DNA of 18,007 nucleotides, taken from Spirochaetia bacterium. Its GTDB lineage: Bacteria; Spirochaetota; Spirochaetia; Treponematales; Breznakiellaceae. The stretch lies in NCBI GenBank assembly GCA_025997715.1, contig BNUY01000050.1:1-18007 (forward strand). The letters are read 5' to 3'. Shown piece by piece: positions 7,763 to 15,626 of the stretch (position 1 is the stretch's first letter; every line of letters starts with the position of its first letter). Both the position numbers and the translations under genes were made by a program. Under the pieces are notes generated by a model. That model saw nothing but the letters and a program-made list of their open reading frames with translations. It had not been told where the DNA came from and did not search any database.

Positions 7763-9025
7763 CTAGCTCCGGCAGACTTCAATGCCCGGAAGCTTTTTCC
7801 CTTCCAGTAATTCCAACGACGCTCCGCCGCCGGTACTCACGTGGCTCATCTTATCCGCGAGGCCGAACTTATTTACCGCCGCTACGGAATCACCGCCCCC
7901 CACCACGGTTATTGCGCCCTTAGCGGTGGCTTCCGCTACCAGCTTGGCAACTTCCCGGGTACCGGTTGCAAAAGCGTCAAACTCAAAGACCCCAACCGGG
8001 CCGTTCCAGACAATGGTTTTGGCTTTGGCAAGCACATCCTTGTATTTGGCAAGAGTCTTGGGACCCACATCCAGGCCCATAAGGTTATCCGGCAAATCCA
8101 GGCTGTCCACGGATACCGGTTTGGCGCCGGCGTCAAAGGCTTCGGCTGCCACATGATCCACCGGAAGGACAATATCCGCCCCGACCTTCTTCGCGGTATC
8201 CAGTATCTTCTTTGCGGTGTCCAGTTGGTCATCCTCAATCAGGGACTTCCCTACCCTGTGGCCCTGGGCTTTCAAAAAGGTGTATGCCATGCCGCCGCCG
8301 ATTACCAGGGCGGAGGCGTTCTTTAAAAGGCTTTCCAGAACCGCAATTTTGGATGAAACCTTTGCGCCGCCGATGATGGCTGCCAGAGGTTTCTGAGGGC
8401 TGGTCACGATGGGCTCCAGGTAGTTTACTTCCTTTTCCATGAGGAAGCCCGCCACGGAAACCGGCACAAACTTGGCAATGGACGCGGTGGAAGCATGATC
8501 CCGGTGAGCGGTACCAAAGGCGTCGTTCACAAAGATATCCCCGTAGGTTGCCAGCTCTTTGGCCAGCTTATCCCGGTCCGCCGCATCCTTAGCGGTTTCC
8601 TCTTTATGGAACCGGGTGTTTTCCAGCATGATAACCGTCCCGGCGGGCTGTCCGTCTATGAACCCCTTCTTCCCATAATCCCCGTCTTCCCCGGCAAACA
8701 CCACGGGCTTCCCCAGCTTCTTTGCCAGATAATCCGCAACGGGCTTTATCCGGTGCTTACCCTTAATATAGGCCGCCTCGTCAAAGGGTTTACCGCCCTT
8801 CTCCGCCTTTTCCTTTGCCGCTTTAGCATCCTTAGAGGGGTCCCCCAGGTGGCTCATCAGGGTCAGGGTCTTAACCCCCTCCCCCAGGATGTAGTTGATA
8901 GTGGGGATAGCCGCCGTGATGCGGGTATCGTCCTGCACCACCCCGTCCTTCATGGGGACATTAAAGTCCACCCGCATGATGATCCGCTTACCTTTCAGGT
9001 CAAGGTCTTTAACGGTTTTAATCAT
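7763..9025 (-). CDS. pgk: Phosphoglycerate kinase
   Basis: A 420-residue two-domain kinase converting 1,3-bisphosphoglycerate and ADP to 3-phosphoglycerate and ATP. Visible motifs: RVDFNVP (18-24), SHLGDP (58-63), the ENTRFHKEE substrate region, GGAKVSSKI, the WNGPVGVFE hinge region and GGGDSVAAV with STGGGASLE near the C-terminus. An insertion of about 25 residues around 66-90 (rich in Lys, Ala and Glu) makes it longer than the usual 390-400. The canonical HLGRP reads HLGDP; I cannot say whether that matters. ATG at 9025 has a strong GGAGG seven bases upstream. It lies between the two hairpin repeats, so its message may be processed apart from gap. Confidence 0.98.
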   Translation of the reverse strand: MIKTVKDLDLKGKRIIMRVDFNVPMKDGVVQDDTRITAAIPTINYILGEGVKTLTLMSHLGDPSKDAKAAKEKAEKGGKPFDEAAYIKGKHRIKPVADYLAKKLGKPVVFAGEDGDYGKKGFIDGQPAGTVIMLENTRFHKEETAKDAADRDKLAKELATYGDIFVNDAFGTAHRDHASTASIAKFVPVSVAGFLMEKEVNYLEPIVTSPQKPLAAIIGGAKVSSKIAVLESLLKNASALVIGGGMAYTFLKAQGHRVGKSLIEDDQLDTAKKILDTAKKVGADIVLPVDHVAAEAFDAGAKPVSVDSLDLPDNLMGLDVGPKTLAKYKDVLAKAKTIVWNGPVGVFEFDAFATGTREVAKLVAEATAKGAITVVGGGDSVAAVNKFGLADKMSHVSTGGGASLELLEGKKLPGIEVCRS

Positions 9026-9049
9026 AATTTTCCTCCAAATTCATTTTTA

Positions 9050-9192
9050 ACCACGAAAAAGAGGAAGATTTTTAACCGCAAAGGCGCCGAAGGCGACTAA
9101 GGAAAGAAGAAGAAGGAGTAACGATTTCCCCCCTCTTTCCTTCGGCGCCTTCGGCGCCTCCTTTGCGGTTTTTATTCTCTTCTTCTTCTCCT
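9050..9192. repeat. Palindromic intergenic repeat, copy 2 (gap-pgk)
   Basis: Same element as copy 1. The left arm (about 9061-9107) again carries AACCGCAAAGGCGCCGAAGG. The right arm (about 9134-9192) reads CCTTCGGCGCCTTCGGCGCC and then CTTTGCGGTTTTTATTCTC plus a TCTTC tail. The central loop differs completely from copy 1. Both copies have the same orientation relative to the genes. Confidence 0.85.
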
Positions 9193-9199
9193 TCAAAGT

Positions 9200-9233
9200 A
9201 AAAAAGGCCCCGCCCATAGCGGGTCGGAGCCTT
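9200..9233 (-). terminator. Rho-independent terminator after gap
   Basis: On the minus strand AAGGCTCCGACCC pairs with GGGCGGGGCCTT (one bulge, one G-U pair) around a five-base loop, followed by TTTTTT. It starts about 20 bases after the gap stop codon, so part of the transcripts should end before pgk. Confidence 0.85.
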
Positions 9234-9253
9234 TATATTGCACCGATTCTTTC

Positions 9254-10333
<1,080 letters not shown>

Positions 10334-10343
10334 TTATACTTAC

Positions 10344-10372
10344 AAAGTAGTGGAAATGGGAAAAAATGGCAA
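10344..10372 (-). promoter_or_regulatory. Possible gap promoter
   Basis: TTGCCA (10367-10372), 17 bases, TACTTT (10344-10349) on the minus strand. A TATAAAAT stretch a few bases further down could be an alternative -10 without a good -35. The call is weak. Confidence 0.3.
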
Positions 10373-10416
10373 GGGGGGCTGCGGGCGGCGTGTCCGAAGC
10401 GGTAAGAACGGGCTGA

Positions 10417-10626
10417 TTATCTTCCATTGGCGGATTGCCCCATGACTTTTCTCATATCATCGCCAATACGTTGCCAATCACCCGCCAGGGCTTGCCGGTC
10501 ACGGGCAAAGCCGCCGGAATAATCCGGGAGATCCTTCAAAAAGGTATGACCGCTGATGTCAAAAGCCGAGGCAAAGCCCTTGAAGAAGGCAAAAATGCTA
10601 CTTTGTTTTGGTTTCGTGGTTTCCAT
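10417..10626 (-). CDS. Small hypothetical protein (69 residues)
   Basis: I do not recognise a named family. The protein has a short Lys/Gln/Ser-rich start, a hydrophobic-aromatic stretch (IFAFFKGFASAFDISG, 11-26), then a charged helix (FARDRQALAGDWQRIGDDMRKVM). It is too polar after residue 30 to be an integral membrane protein. The ATG at 10626 has a GGGGT run about ten bases upstream and a good promoter that would start almost at the ATG. It stands alone between gap and the XRE gene. The composition looks like a real protein, but no function can be given. Confidence 0.65.
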   Translation of the reverse strand: METTKPKQSSIFAFFKGFASAFDISGHTFLKDLPDYSGGFARDRQALAGDWQRIGDDMRKVMGQSANGR

Positions 10627-10632
10627 ATCTTA

Positions 10633-10660
10633 AATATACCCCCTGTAGAAAAATTGTCTA
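10633..10660 (-). promoter_or_regulatory. Candidate promoter of the 69-residue gene
   Basis: TAGACA (10655-10660), 16 bases, TATATT (10633-10638) on the minus strand. The ATG follows six bases after the -10, so the predicted transcript would be leaderless or nearly so. Confidence 0.4.
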
Positions 10661-10746
10661 CCCTCTGTTTTTAGCGTTTATTCTGCAGCCGGGCCGCGAG
10701 TATGGCGCAGGCGGCGTCAGGTTTCCCTAAACGGGGCGGCCTTTGT

Positions 10747-11109
10747 TTATGGGGGCGATTCCCTGGTTTCCTGTTCCTCTTTCTGTATTTTTTCAAGTTT
10801 TTTTATGTGATCTAAGATATAGTCCTTAAAAAACCCGTTTAACTTCGTAAAAATCTGTATAAGTTCCTCTAATCGCATATCCGGCGGGGGATTATCGAAC
10901 ATTCCCCCTTGCCCGGTTAAAATCCAGTCCCTGTTGACATGATAAACCGTGGAAAGGAGGTCAACAATCCTGTCATTTACCGTCTTATATCCTAACTCAA
11001 GTCCCGCATAATAACTGGTACTGATAAATATACCCTTAGCAAGTGTTTTCTGGGTTACATTCAAGGTTTTGCGGATCAGCACTAACCGGTCATTTATTGA
11101 AACAGACAC
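10747..11109 (-). CDS. XRE-family helix-turn-helix transcriptional regulator
   Basis: A 120-residue protein. Residues about 5-60 form a Cro/C1-type helix-turn-helix domain (DRLVLIRKTLNVTQKTLAKG, then TSYYAGLELGYKT, then VNRDWILTGQGGMF, a phrase typical of short XRE repressors). The rest (65-120) is a helix-rich, Lys/Glu-rich tail probably used for dimerisation. The start is GTG at 11109 without a Shine-Dalgarno; a promoter starting at that GTG is present. It is transcribed away from a lipoprotein operon, and the shared 110-base region holds two near-identical palindromes. The natural reading is a repressor of its own gene and/or of the operon; this is inference from layout. Confidence 0.85.
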   Translation of the reverse strand: MSVSINDRLVLIRKTLNVTQKTLAKGIFISTSYYAGLELGYKTVNDRIVDLLSTVYHVNRDWILTGQGGMFDNPPPDMRLEELIQIFTKLNGFFKDYILDHIKKLEKIQKEEQETRESPP

Positions 11110-11115
11110 CAGCTA

Positions 11116-11144
11116 AAAATAGCATAAAACCGCAGACAAGACAA
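11116..11144 (-). promoter_or_regulatory. Promoter of the XRE gene
   Basis: TTGTCT (11139-11144), 17 bases, TATTTT (11116-11121) on the minus strand, then six bases to the GTG start. The transcript is predicted to be leaderless. Confidence 0.45.
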
Positions 11145-11153
11145 GTTTAGGCA

Positions 11154-11182
11154 TTGACAATTTTCTTAGAAACTATTACAAT
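11154..11182 (+). promoter_or_regulatory. Strong sigma-70 promoter of the lipoprotein operon
   Basis: TTGACA (11154-11159), exactly 17 bases, TACAAT (11177-11182). It is the best -35/-10 match between the divergent genes and lies 38 bases before the 56-residue gene. It is overlapped by the twin palindromes. Confidence 0.8.
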
Positions 11183-11196
11183 AATTTCTAAGAAAA
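11161..11196. promoter_or_regulatory. Twin palindromic operator
   Basis: TTTTCTTAGAAA (11161-11172) and its exact reverse complement TTTCTAAGAAAA (11185-11196) form a dyad centred inside the -10 box. Each arm is itself a palindrome, TTTCTWAGAAA, with centres 23 bases apart (about two helical turns). This is the layout expected for two dimers of an XRE repressor blocking the promoter. Confidence 0.75.
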
Positions 11197-11219
11197 TACA
11201 ATAACCATAAGGAACTACC

Positions 11220-11390
11220 ATGTTACCGGGAGAGAAGGAAAAACTTGACTGTTTAAGTACTGTTTTCATTCATTTACCTACTGAAACAAAGGATAGTGTC
11301 CTAAAAACGGCGCGGGCGCTTTTAAGTATTCAAGGTAAAGATGAATGGCCTCTCAAGGAGAAAAAGGACACGGAAAAAAAGGCTGATTGA
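11220..11390 (+). CDS. Small protein (56 residues), first gene of the lipoprotein operon
   Basis: An ATG frame preceded by AAGGA about eight bases upstream. The peptide contains LSTVFIHLPTETKDSVLKTA followed by RALLSIQG and a charged Lys/Glu tail. The 'LPxExxxxVLxxARALL' pattern resembles the C-terminal helices seen in some XRE-type regulators, but no DNA-binding domain is present. There is no signal peptide or membrane segment. It sits directly behind the twin operator and 19 bases before the first lipoprotein gene. It may be a co-regulator of the divergent XRE protein; that is conjecture. Confidence 0.65.
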   Translation: MLPGEKEKLDCLSTVFIHLPTETKDSVLKTARALLSIQGKDEWPLKEKKDTEKKAD

Positions 11391-11409
11391 TTTTATAGGA
11401 GGTGTTTTT

Positions 11410-12411
11410 ATGAGAAAGAGGATGATTTTGACGGCAATGTTCAGCGTGGCGCTGGCATTGGGGATGGTGTTTATTGGATGTGGTGATAAAGGTTCAGGCG
11501 ATTCCACGAGCCCGCCCGACACCCGCATGGAACTGACTGCGGGCGGTGCGGTAAACGCGGCGTATACTGCAACCACTGCGGACGTTACCTTCACCGGGGC
11601 GACGGGGCTTAGTCTTGCGGCGGCGGACTTTACCGTAACCACGGGTGGAACCATCGGTATACCGGCAGTGAGCGGCGGTACCGTTACCGTACCCGTAACC
11701 TTTGCGGTAAACACCGGCACATTGCCGAAAACCTACACCGTAGGCATCAACAGTGGCAGCACCAAGATTAAGGGCAGTGCAACCGTGGTGATTACACAAG
11801 CGGCCGCCCCCGTCCTCGATACCCGCACGGAACTGGCTGCAGGCGGTGCGGTAAACGCGGCGTATTCCGATACCACTGCGGACGTTACCTTCACCGGGGC
11901 GACAGGGCTTAGCCTTGCGGCGGCGGACTTTACCGTAACTACGGGCGGCAGCATTGGCACACCGGCGGTGAGCGGCGATACCGTTACCGTACCCATAACC
12001 TTTGCGGCAAATAATGACACGTCGCCAAAAACCTATACCGTGGGCATCAGCAGTGGTAGCACCAAGATTAAGGGTAACGCAACCGTAGTGATTACCCAGG
12101 CCGAACTAACCACCGGCACGGCACAAGTGATTTACACCTGGGTGAATGAGCATGAAATCGTCACCTCCGCCACTACCGCCACACTCTCACGAGCCGCAAA
12201 TCAAAGCCTTACCATCACCGTGACCGGCAGTGGGTATTCAAATTACCAATGGTCACTTAAGGATGGTGATGTTGCAGGAGCGGCGGGAACAGCGGCGTCC
12301 TATACCTTCAGCAGTGCCGGACATGGCAATGGAAAGTATACTATCGGGCTCCGGCTCAAAAAGGACGATGCCTGGTATTCAACACAAATCACCATTACGG
12401 TGCAGGACTAG
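11410..12411 (+). CDS. Lipoprotein with two tandem 100-residue repeats
   Basis: A 333-residue predicted exported lipoprotein. The ATG at 11410 has a perfect AGGAGGT six bases upstream. A longer frame from 11341 is rejected because it lacks such a site, overlaps the 56-residue gene and hides the signal peptide. The N-terminus is MRKRM, a hydrophobic stretch, and a lipobox ending IGC (Cys24). Residues about 37-136 and 137-236 are near-identical Thr/Gly/Val-rich beta repeats ending in KIKG(S/N)ATVVITQ, like Ig-like modules. The last 97 residues form a different beta-rich domain (VIYTWVNEHEIV to TITVQD). Surface or periplasmic location is inferred. It is followed after nine bases by the beta-helix lipoprotein gene, so the two are co-translated partners. 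Confidence 0.88.
   Translation: MRKRMILTAMFSVALALGMVFIGCGDKGSGDSTSPPDTRMELTAGGAVNAAYTATTADVTFTGATGLSLAAADFTVTTGGTIGIPAVSGGTVTVPVTFAVNTGTLPKTYTVGINSGSTKIKGSATVVITQAAAPVLDTRTELAAGGAVNAAYSDTTADVTFTGATGLSLAAADFTVTTGGSIGTPAVSGDTVTVPITFAANNDTSPKTYTVGISSGSTKIKGNATVVITQAELTTGTAQVIYTWVNEHEIVTSATTATLSRAANQSLTITVTGSGYSNYQWSLKDGDVAGAAGTAASYTFSSAGHGNGKYTIGLRLKKDDAWYSTQITITVQD
11518..12117 (+). repeat. Two tandem 300-bp units within the lipoprotein gene
   Basis: Unit 1 (11518-11817) and unit 2 (11818-12117) are in frame, of exactly equal length, and identical over long stretches (for example GCGGACGTTACCTTCACCGG in both). They encode 100 residues each. The close DNA match suggests a recent duplication or ongoing gene conversion. 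Confidence 0.9.
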
Positions 12412-12420
12412 GAGGAGAAC

Positions 12421-15375
12421 ATGAAAAAGATTTTTATGAAACAGCTTATATATAGCCTTATTGTTGCTGCGGCGTTTTTGATGGCCGCCTGTGCTAATCC
12501 GGTAACCCCGGCTTCCGTGGTGGAGGTGTCAACAGCGCCGGGAACCGGGCAGGTACGGGTATCTTTTACGGACGGCGCGGCACGGACCATATACCCCGCC
12601 ACGGTGATTGACCACTATGTGTATACCTTTACCAAAGACGGTGTCGATACGGTATTGACCCCTACTGACGGGGTGTTTACTCTGGCAACAGGAAGCTGGA
12701 CCCTTGCGGTAGAAGCCTACGCCACTACATCGAATGATTCCCTGGCGGCAACGGGCAGTACCGCTGCCTTTACGGTTAACGATGGTCAACTGACCGATAA
12801 CATTACGGTAACCATGGCTCCGGTGGTAAGCGAAGGGCAGGGAGCCCTCAACTATACCATCACCTACCCCGCAGGGGCAGCGCTGGGAACCCTGAGCTTT
12901 GTACCGCTGGGCGGCGGAGGGACAACCGATTTACTGTCAGGCGCATCCACCGGCAGTGGTACTACTACGGGAACAATAACGGCGCTTAATGCCGGGTATT
13001 ACCTGATGAGTGCGGTCCTGACGGACGCCGGTAAGACGGCGGGGAAAAGCGAGGTGGTACATATCTATAAGAACATGACCACCGATGCAGCCCTTACCTT
13101 TACCACCGAAGATTTTACGGCGGACACTTACGGTTTATACATCGGGACTGATACGGATCCTCAGCCTAATACCCGTACTCTGGCGCTGGCCCTGGCGTGG
13201 CTGCAAGCAAACGCGGTGTCCGGTACAAACTATACCATCCTGATTGGTGCGGACGAAAGCCTCCCGCCCTGGACCCTGGGGGGCAGTACCGCCGGGACCA
13301 CCACTGCGGCAAACGGCAAGACCGGTATCAGCATTACCCTTAAAGGCAAGGATTCGATACGAACGGTACAACTGACCGGCGCCGGCGCCCTCTTTACGGT
13401 TGCTTCAGGGATAACCCTGAGTCTGGGCGAAAACATCAACTTGAAGGGGATAAGCAATAACAACGCATCCCTGGTCATGGTGAACTCAGGCGGCACACTG
13501 AAACTGAAAAATGGTGCGAAAATAAGCGGCAACACTTCCAAGGCCACATCCGTTTCCTCCTCCGGCGGCGGAGTGCATGTCGGTCTTAGTGGAATCTTCA
13601 TTATGGAAGGGGGTGAAATCTCGGGTAATCACTCTAAGGAATCACCCACCATCGCCTCTGGCGGCGGAGTGTATGTTGATGTTAATGGAACCTTCACCAT
13701 GGAAGGGGGTGTAATCTCAGGCAACTCTGCCGCTGGCGCCTATACCTCCTCCGGTACCACCATGTACACCGGCTACGGTGGCGGGGTGTATATGCTTAAT
13801 GGAACCTTCACCATGAATGAAGGGGTAATCTCGGACAACTCCGCCTTCGCCTCTGGTGGCGGGGTGGATATATGGGATGGAACCTTCACCATGAATGGAG
13901 GTAAAATTTCTGACAATTCTGTCTCCCCCTACACCTCTATCAATAATGCCACCTTCACCGGCGGCGGGGTGGATGTGCTTGCTGGAACCTTCACCATGAA
14001 CGAGGGTGAAATCTCGGACAACGTTATCACCGCCACCGGAACTTCCTCCAAAGCCCATGGCGGCGGGGTGTATGTCGGCAGTACAGGAACCTTCACCATG
14101 GGAGGCAGCGCTTTGATAACGCGTAATACTGCCTCCTACTCCTACTCTTCCTCCTCCTTCGGCGGCGGGGTATATGTCAGTGGAACCTTCACCATGAAAG
14201 ACTATGCTAAGGTGGTGGGAAATACCGGCAACTACGGCGGCGGGGTGCATGTTACATCATCGGGAACCTTTGCCATAAATAACAGTGCTTTATTACTTAA
14301 TAATACTGCATCCTCCGGCGGCGGGGTGTATGTAGACGGCGGAACCTTTACTATGCGCAACACCGGTCAGATATTGGGTAATAGCGCCAACGACTCCGGT
14401 GGCGGGGTGTATATGTCGGGCGTCGATGCAGCCCTTACCATGTACGATGTCGCTTGGGTATCGGCTAATACTGCATCCCGCGATTCCGGCGGTGGGGTGT
14501 ATGTAGACGGCGGGACCTTTACCATGAATGACAGCACTAAAGTAGGCGGTACATTTACCATAAACGGCACTGTACTGTCGGGTAATACTGCATACTCCGG
14601 CGGTGGGGTGGAGGTACAACACGGCGGGACCTTTACCATGAACGATAACGCCGGGGTAGTGGGTAATACTACCGACCAGTCCGAGTCGTCCCTTGGCGGC
14701 GGGGTGAATATGTACGGTACCGGTTCTACCTTTACCATGAACGACAGCGCTACAGTATCGGGTAATACTGCCTTCTCGGCTTCCTTCATTGCCTGTGGTG
14801 GCGGGGTTTATTCCGGTTACGGTACCACCTTTACCATGAACGACAACGCTACAGTATCGGGTAATACTACTTCTGCTGCCGCCGGCTACGACCCCCACCA
14901 AAAATGGCCTTCCGGCGGAGGCGGGGTGTTTGTAGAGGGCTGTATTTTTACCATGAACGACAACGCTGCGGTATCGAATAATACTTTCTTCTGCTACTAC
15001 TCCGAGGTTATCGGAGTGGCTGGTCGCGGCGGTGGCGGAGTGTTTGTCAATGATGATGGTACCTTTATCATGAACGGCAACACTACGATAGCGGGTAATA
15101 CTGTCTCTGCCGCCGTCGGTTCCGCCGAAGGCGGTGGGGTGTATGTAATGAAATCGCTTTCCGCTAGTAGTAGTACCTTTACCATGAACGGAGGAACTAT
15201 TTATGGCAGTGGTACAGGGGCAACCGCCAACAAGCTGGTAGGGGGGACGCAGGGCGTTTCCTTATACAAAGGCACCGGTGCAACGGCGATGTACGGTGAT
15301 AATATAACACCCCTTATCCCGGGTACGCAAACATCCATTTTATACACCGACGCCACCCTTACCGGGCACAACTAG
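12421..15375 (+). CDS. Beta-helix repeat lipoprotein (GGGV-repeat surface protein)
   Basis: A 984-residue exported lipoprotein. The signal peptide ends in the lipobox MAAC (Cys24); the ATG has AGGAGG nearby. Residues about 35-230 are two beta-sandwich-like domains. From about 230 (YIGTDTDPQPN, an entry segment seen in pectin-lyase-like folds) a right-handed parallel beta-helix begins. From about 380 to 920 it carries 17 units of the form GGGV(Y/D/F)V-x-GTFTMN-x-(A/G)-x-(V/I)SGNT, 22-40 residues each, resembling chlamydial polymorphic outer membrane protein repeats. Ser/Thr/Tyr-rich linkers of variable length separate them. A short tail ends in TLTGHN. No catalytic site is visible; adhesion or carbohydrate binding is the usual guess. 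The last part is duplicated 2,100 bp downstream. Confidence 0.9.
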   Translation: MKKIFMKQLIYSLIVAAAFLMAACANPVTPASVVEVSTAPGTGQVRVSFTDGAARTIYPATVIDHYVYTFTKDGVDTVLTPTDGVFTLATGSWTLAVEAYATTSNDSLAATGSTAAFTVNDGQLTDNITVTMAPVVSEGQGALNYTITYPAGAALGTLSFVPLGGGGTTDLLSGASTGSGTTTGTITALNAGYYLMSAVLTDAGKTAGKSEVVHIYKNMTTDAALTFTTEDFTADTYGLYIGTDTDPQPNTRTLALALAWLQANAVSGTNYTILIGADESLPPWTLGGSTAGTTTAANGKTGISITLKGKDSIRTVQLTGAGALFTVASGITLSLGENINLKGISNNNASLVMVNSGGTLKLKNGAKISGNTSKATSVSSSGGGVHVGLSGIFIMEGGEISGNHSKESPTIASGGGVYVDVNGTFTMEGGVISGNSAAGAYTSSGTTMYTGYGGGVYMLNGTFTMNEGVISDNSAFASGGGVDIWDGTFTMNGGKISDNSVSPYTSINNATFTGGGVDVLAGTFTMNEGEISDNVITATGTSSKAHGGGVYVGSTGTFTMGGSALITRNTASYSYSSSSFGGGVYVSGTFTMKDYAKVVGNTGNYGGGVHVTSSGTFAINNSALLLNNTASSGGGVYVDGGTFTMRNTGQILGNSANDSGGGVYMSGVDAALTMYDVAWVSANTASRDSGGGVYVDGGTFTMNDSTKVGGTFTINGTVLSGNTAYSGGGVEVQHGGTFTMNDNAGVVGNTTDQSESSLGGGVNMYGTGSTFTMNDSATVSGNTAFSASFIACGGGVYSGYGTTFTMNDNATVSGNTTSAAAGYDPHQKWPSGGGGVFVEGCIFTMNDNAAVSNNTFFCYYSEVIGVAGRGGGGVFVNDDGTFIMNGNTTIAGNTVSAAVGSAEGGGVYVMKSLSASSSTFTMNGGTIYGSGTGATANKLVGGTQGVSLYKGTGATAMYGDNITPLIPGTQTSILYTDATLTGHN
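13564..15200 (+). repeat. Array of 17 GGGV-coding units
   Basis: The DNA motif GGCGGCGGGGTGTATGT and the motif GGAACCTTCACCATGAA (with variants) alternate 17 times in frame. Units near the 3' end share ACAACGCTACAGTATCGGGT blocks, so neighbouring copies are closer to each other than to distant ones. Intragenic recombination could add or remove units without breaking the frame. Confidence 0.85.
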
Positions 15376-15418
15376 CCAGCACCGCTAAAAACGACCACTG
15401 AACCGGTGGGGAAACCTG
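15340..15418 (+). repeat. Direct repeat, copy A: lipoprotein 3' end and downstream
   Basis: It covers the last codons of the beta-helix gene (LYTDATLTGHN-stop) and 43 bases beyond. It matches copy B at 17440-17518 without gaps (11 differences in the 64 bases from 15355 on). After GAAACCTG the two copies diverge abruptly: copy A runs into the 65-bp element, copy B into a terminator. Confidence 0.85.
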
Positions 15419-15481
15419 TAAACGCAGGAGTGCCTGGCACCACTTTTGCCTGAGCAGAAGGATGTAACACGATGGCCGTCC
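15417..15481 (+). repeat. 65-bp element, copy 1
   Basis: It begins TGTAAACGCAGGAGTGCC and ends GATGGCCGTCC. It is identical to copy 2 (16642-16706) at 63 of 65 positions. It contains the small hairpin GTGCC-T-GGCAC and a frame reading VNAGVPGTTFA-stop. Here it replaces the right arm of what was probably the original terminator of the beta-helix gene. Confidence 0.9.
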
Positions 15482-15510
15482 CGGGGGTTTCCTGGGGACG
15501 GCCTTTTTTT
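15474..15510 (+). terminator. Rho-independent terminator of the lipoprotein operon
   Basis: GGCCGTCCC (15474-15482) pairs perfectly with GGGACGGCC (15495-15503) around a 12-base loop, followed by seven T. Its left arm belongs to the 65-bp element and its right arm to the start of the second repeat family, so the junction of the two repeats creates the terminator. Confidence 0.9.
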
Positions 15511-15558
15511 ATGGATGGTTGGTGGCGCTACAGTGATGGTGGCGCGCGGAAGGTAGAC
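15496..15558 (+). repeat. Second repeat family (element B), copy 1
   Basis: It begins GGACGGCCT and contains AGTGATGGTGGCGC (15532-15545), then a diverged GGAAGGTAGAC tail. It matches 16579-16641 with one small indel. It lies between the terminator and the Rpn-like gene. Confidence 0.65.
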
Positions 15559-15580
15559 GAAGCGGGCGGAGGGCGGAACT

Positions 15581-15611
15581 TTGCATAAAAGCCCTAACTA
15601 GTATATACTAG
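15581..15611 (+). promoter_or_regulatory. Promoter and palindromic operator of the Rpn-like gene
   Basis: TTGCAT (15581-15586), exactly 17 bases, TATACT (15604-15609). The perfect 14-base palindrome CTAGTATATACTAG (15598-15611) covers the -10 box, so a dimeric repressor bound there would shut the promoter. The leader before the TTG start is only about 11 bases and is mostly the GGGAG ribosome binding site. Confidence 0.7.
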
Positions 15612-15626
15612 AAAAGGGAGCATCCA

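Noticed and set aside
7486..7923. Small plus-strand frames through the tpiA-pgk gap (NRKGAEGDEGK type)
   Set aside because: They are translations of the palindromic repeat and of the reverse strand of pgk and tpiA; no ribosome binding site or protein-like composition.
10661..10746. Terminator after the XRE gene
   Set aside because: A GC-rich stretch with short complementary pieces is present, but no stem followed by a T-run on the minus strand could be drawn.
11341..11409. Upstream ATG for the first lipoprotein
   Set aside because: It would overlap the 56-residue gene and bury the signal peptide; the ATG at 11410 has a perfect ribosome binding site and lipobox spacing.
14293..14901. Long antisense frames opposite the beta-helix gene
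   Set aside because: They mirror the GGGV repeats (HGKG...IHPA) and arise because the repeat lacks stops on the other strand.
13564..15200. CRISPR array
   Set aside because: The regular repeats are in frame, vary in spacing, and encode a beta-helix motif; there are no unique fixed-length spacers.
15376..15459. Translational read-through of the lipoprotein TAG into the 65-bp element
   Set aside because: The frame is open to the TGA after GTTFA, but no recoding signal is visible and copy B continues into a different sequence; kept only as a remark under the repeat.
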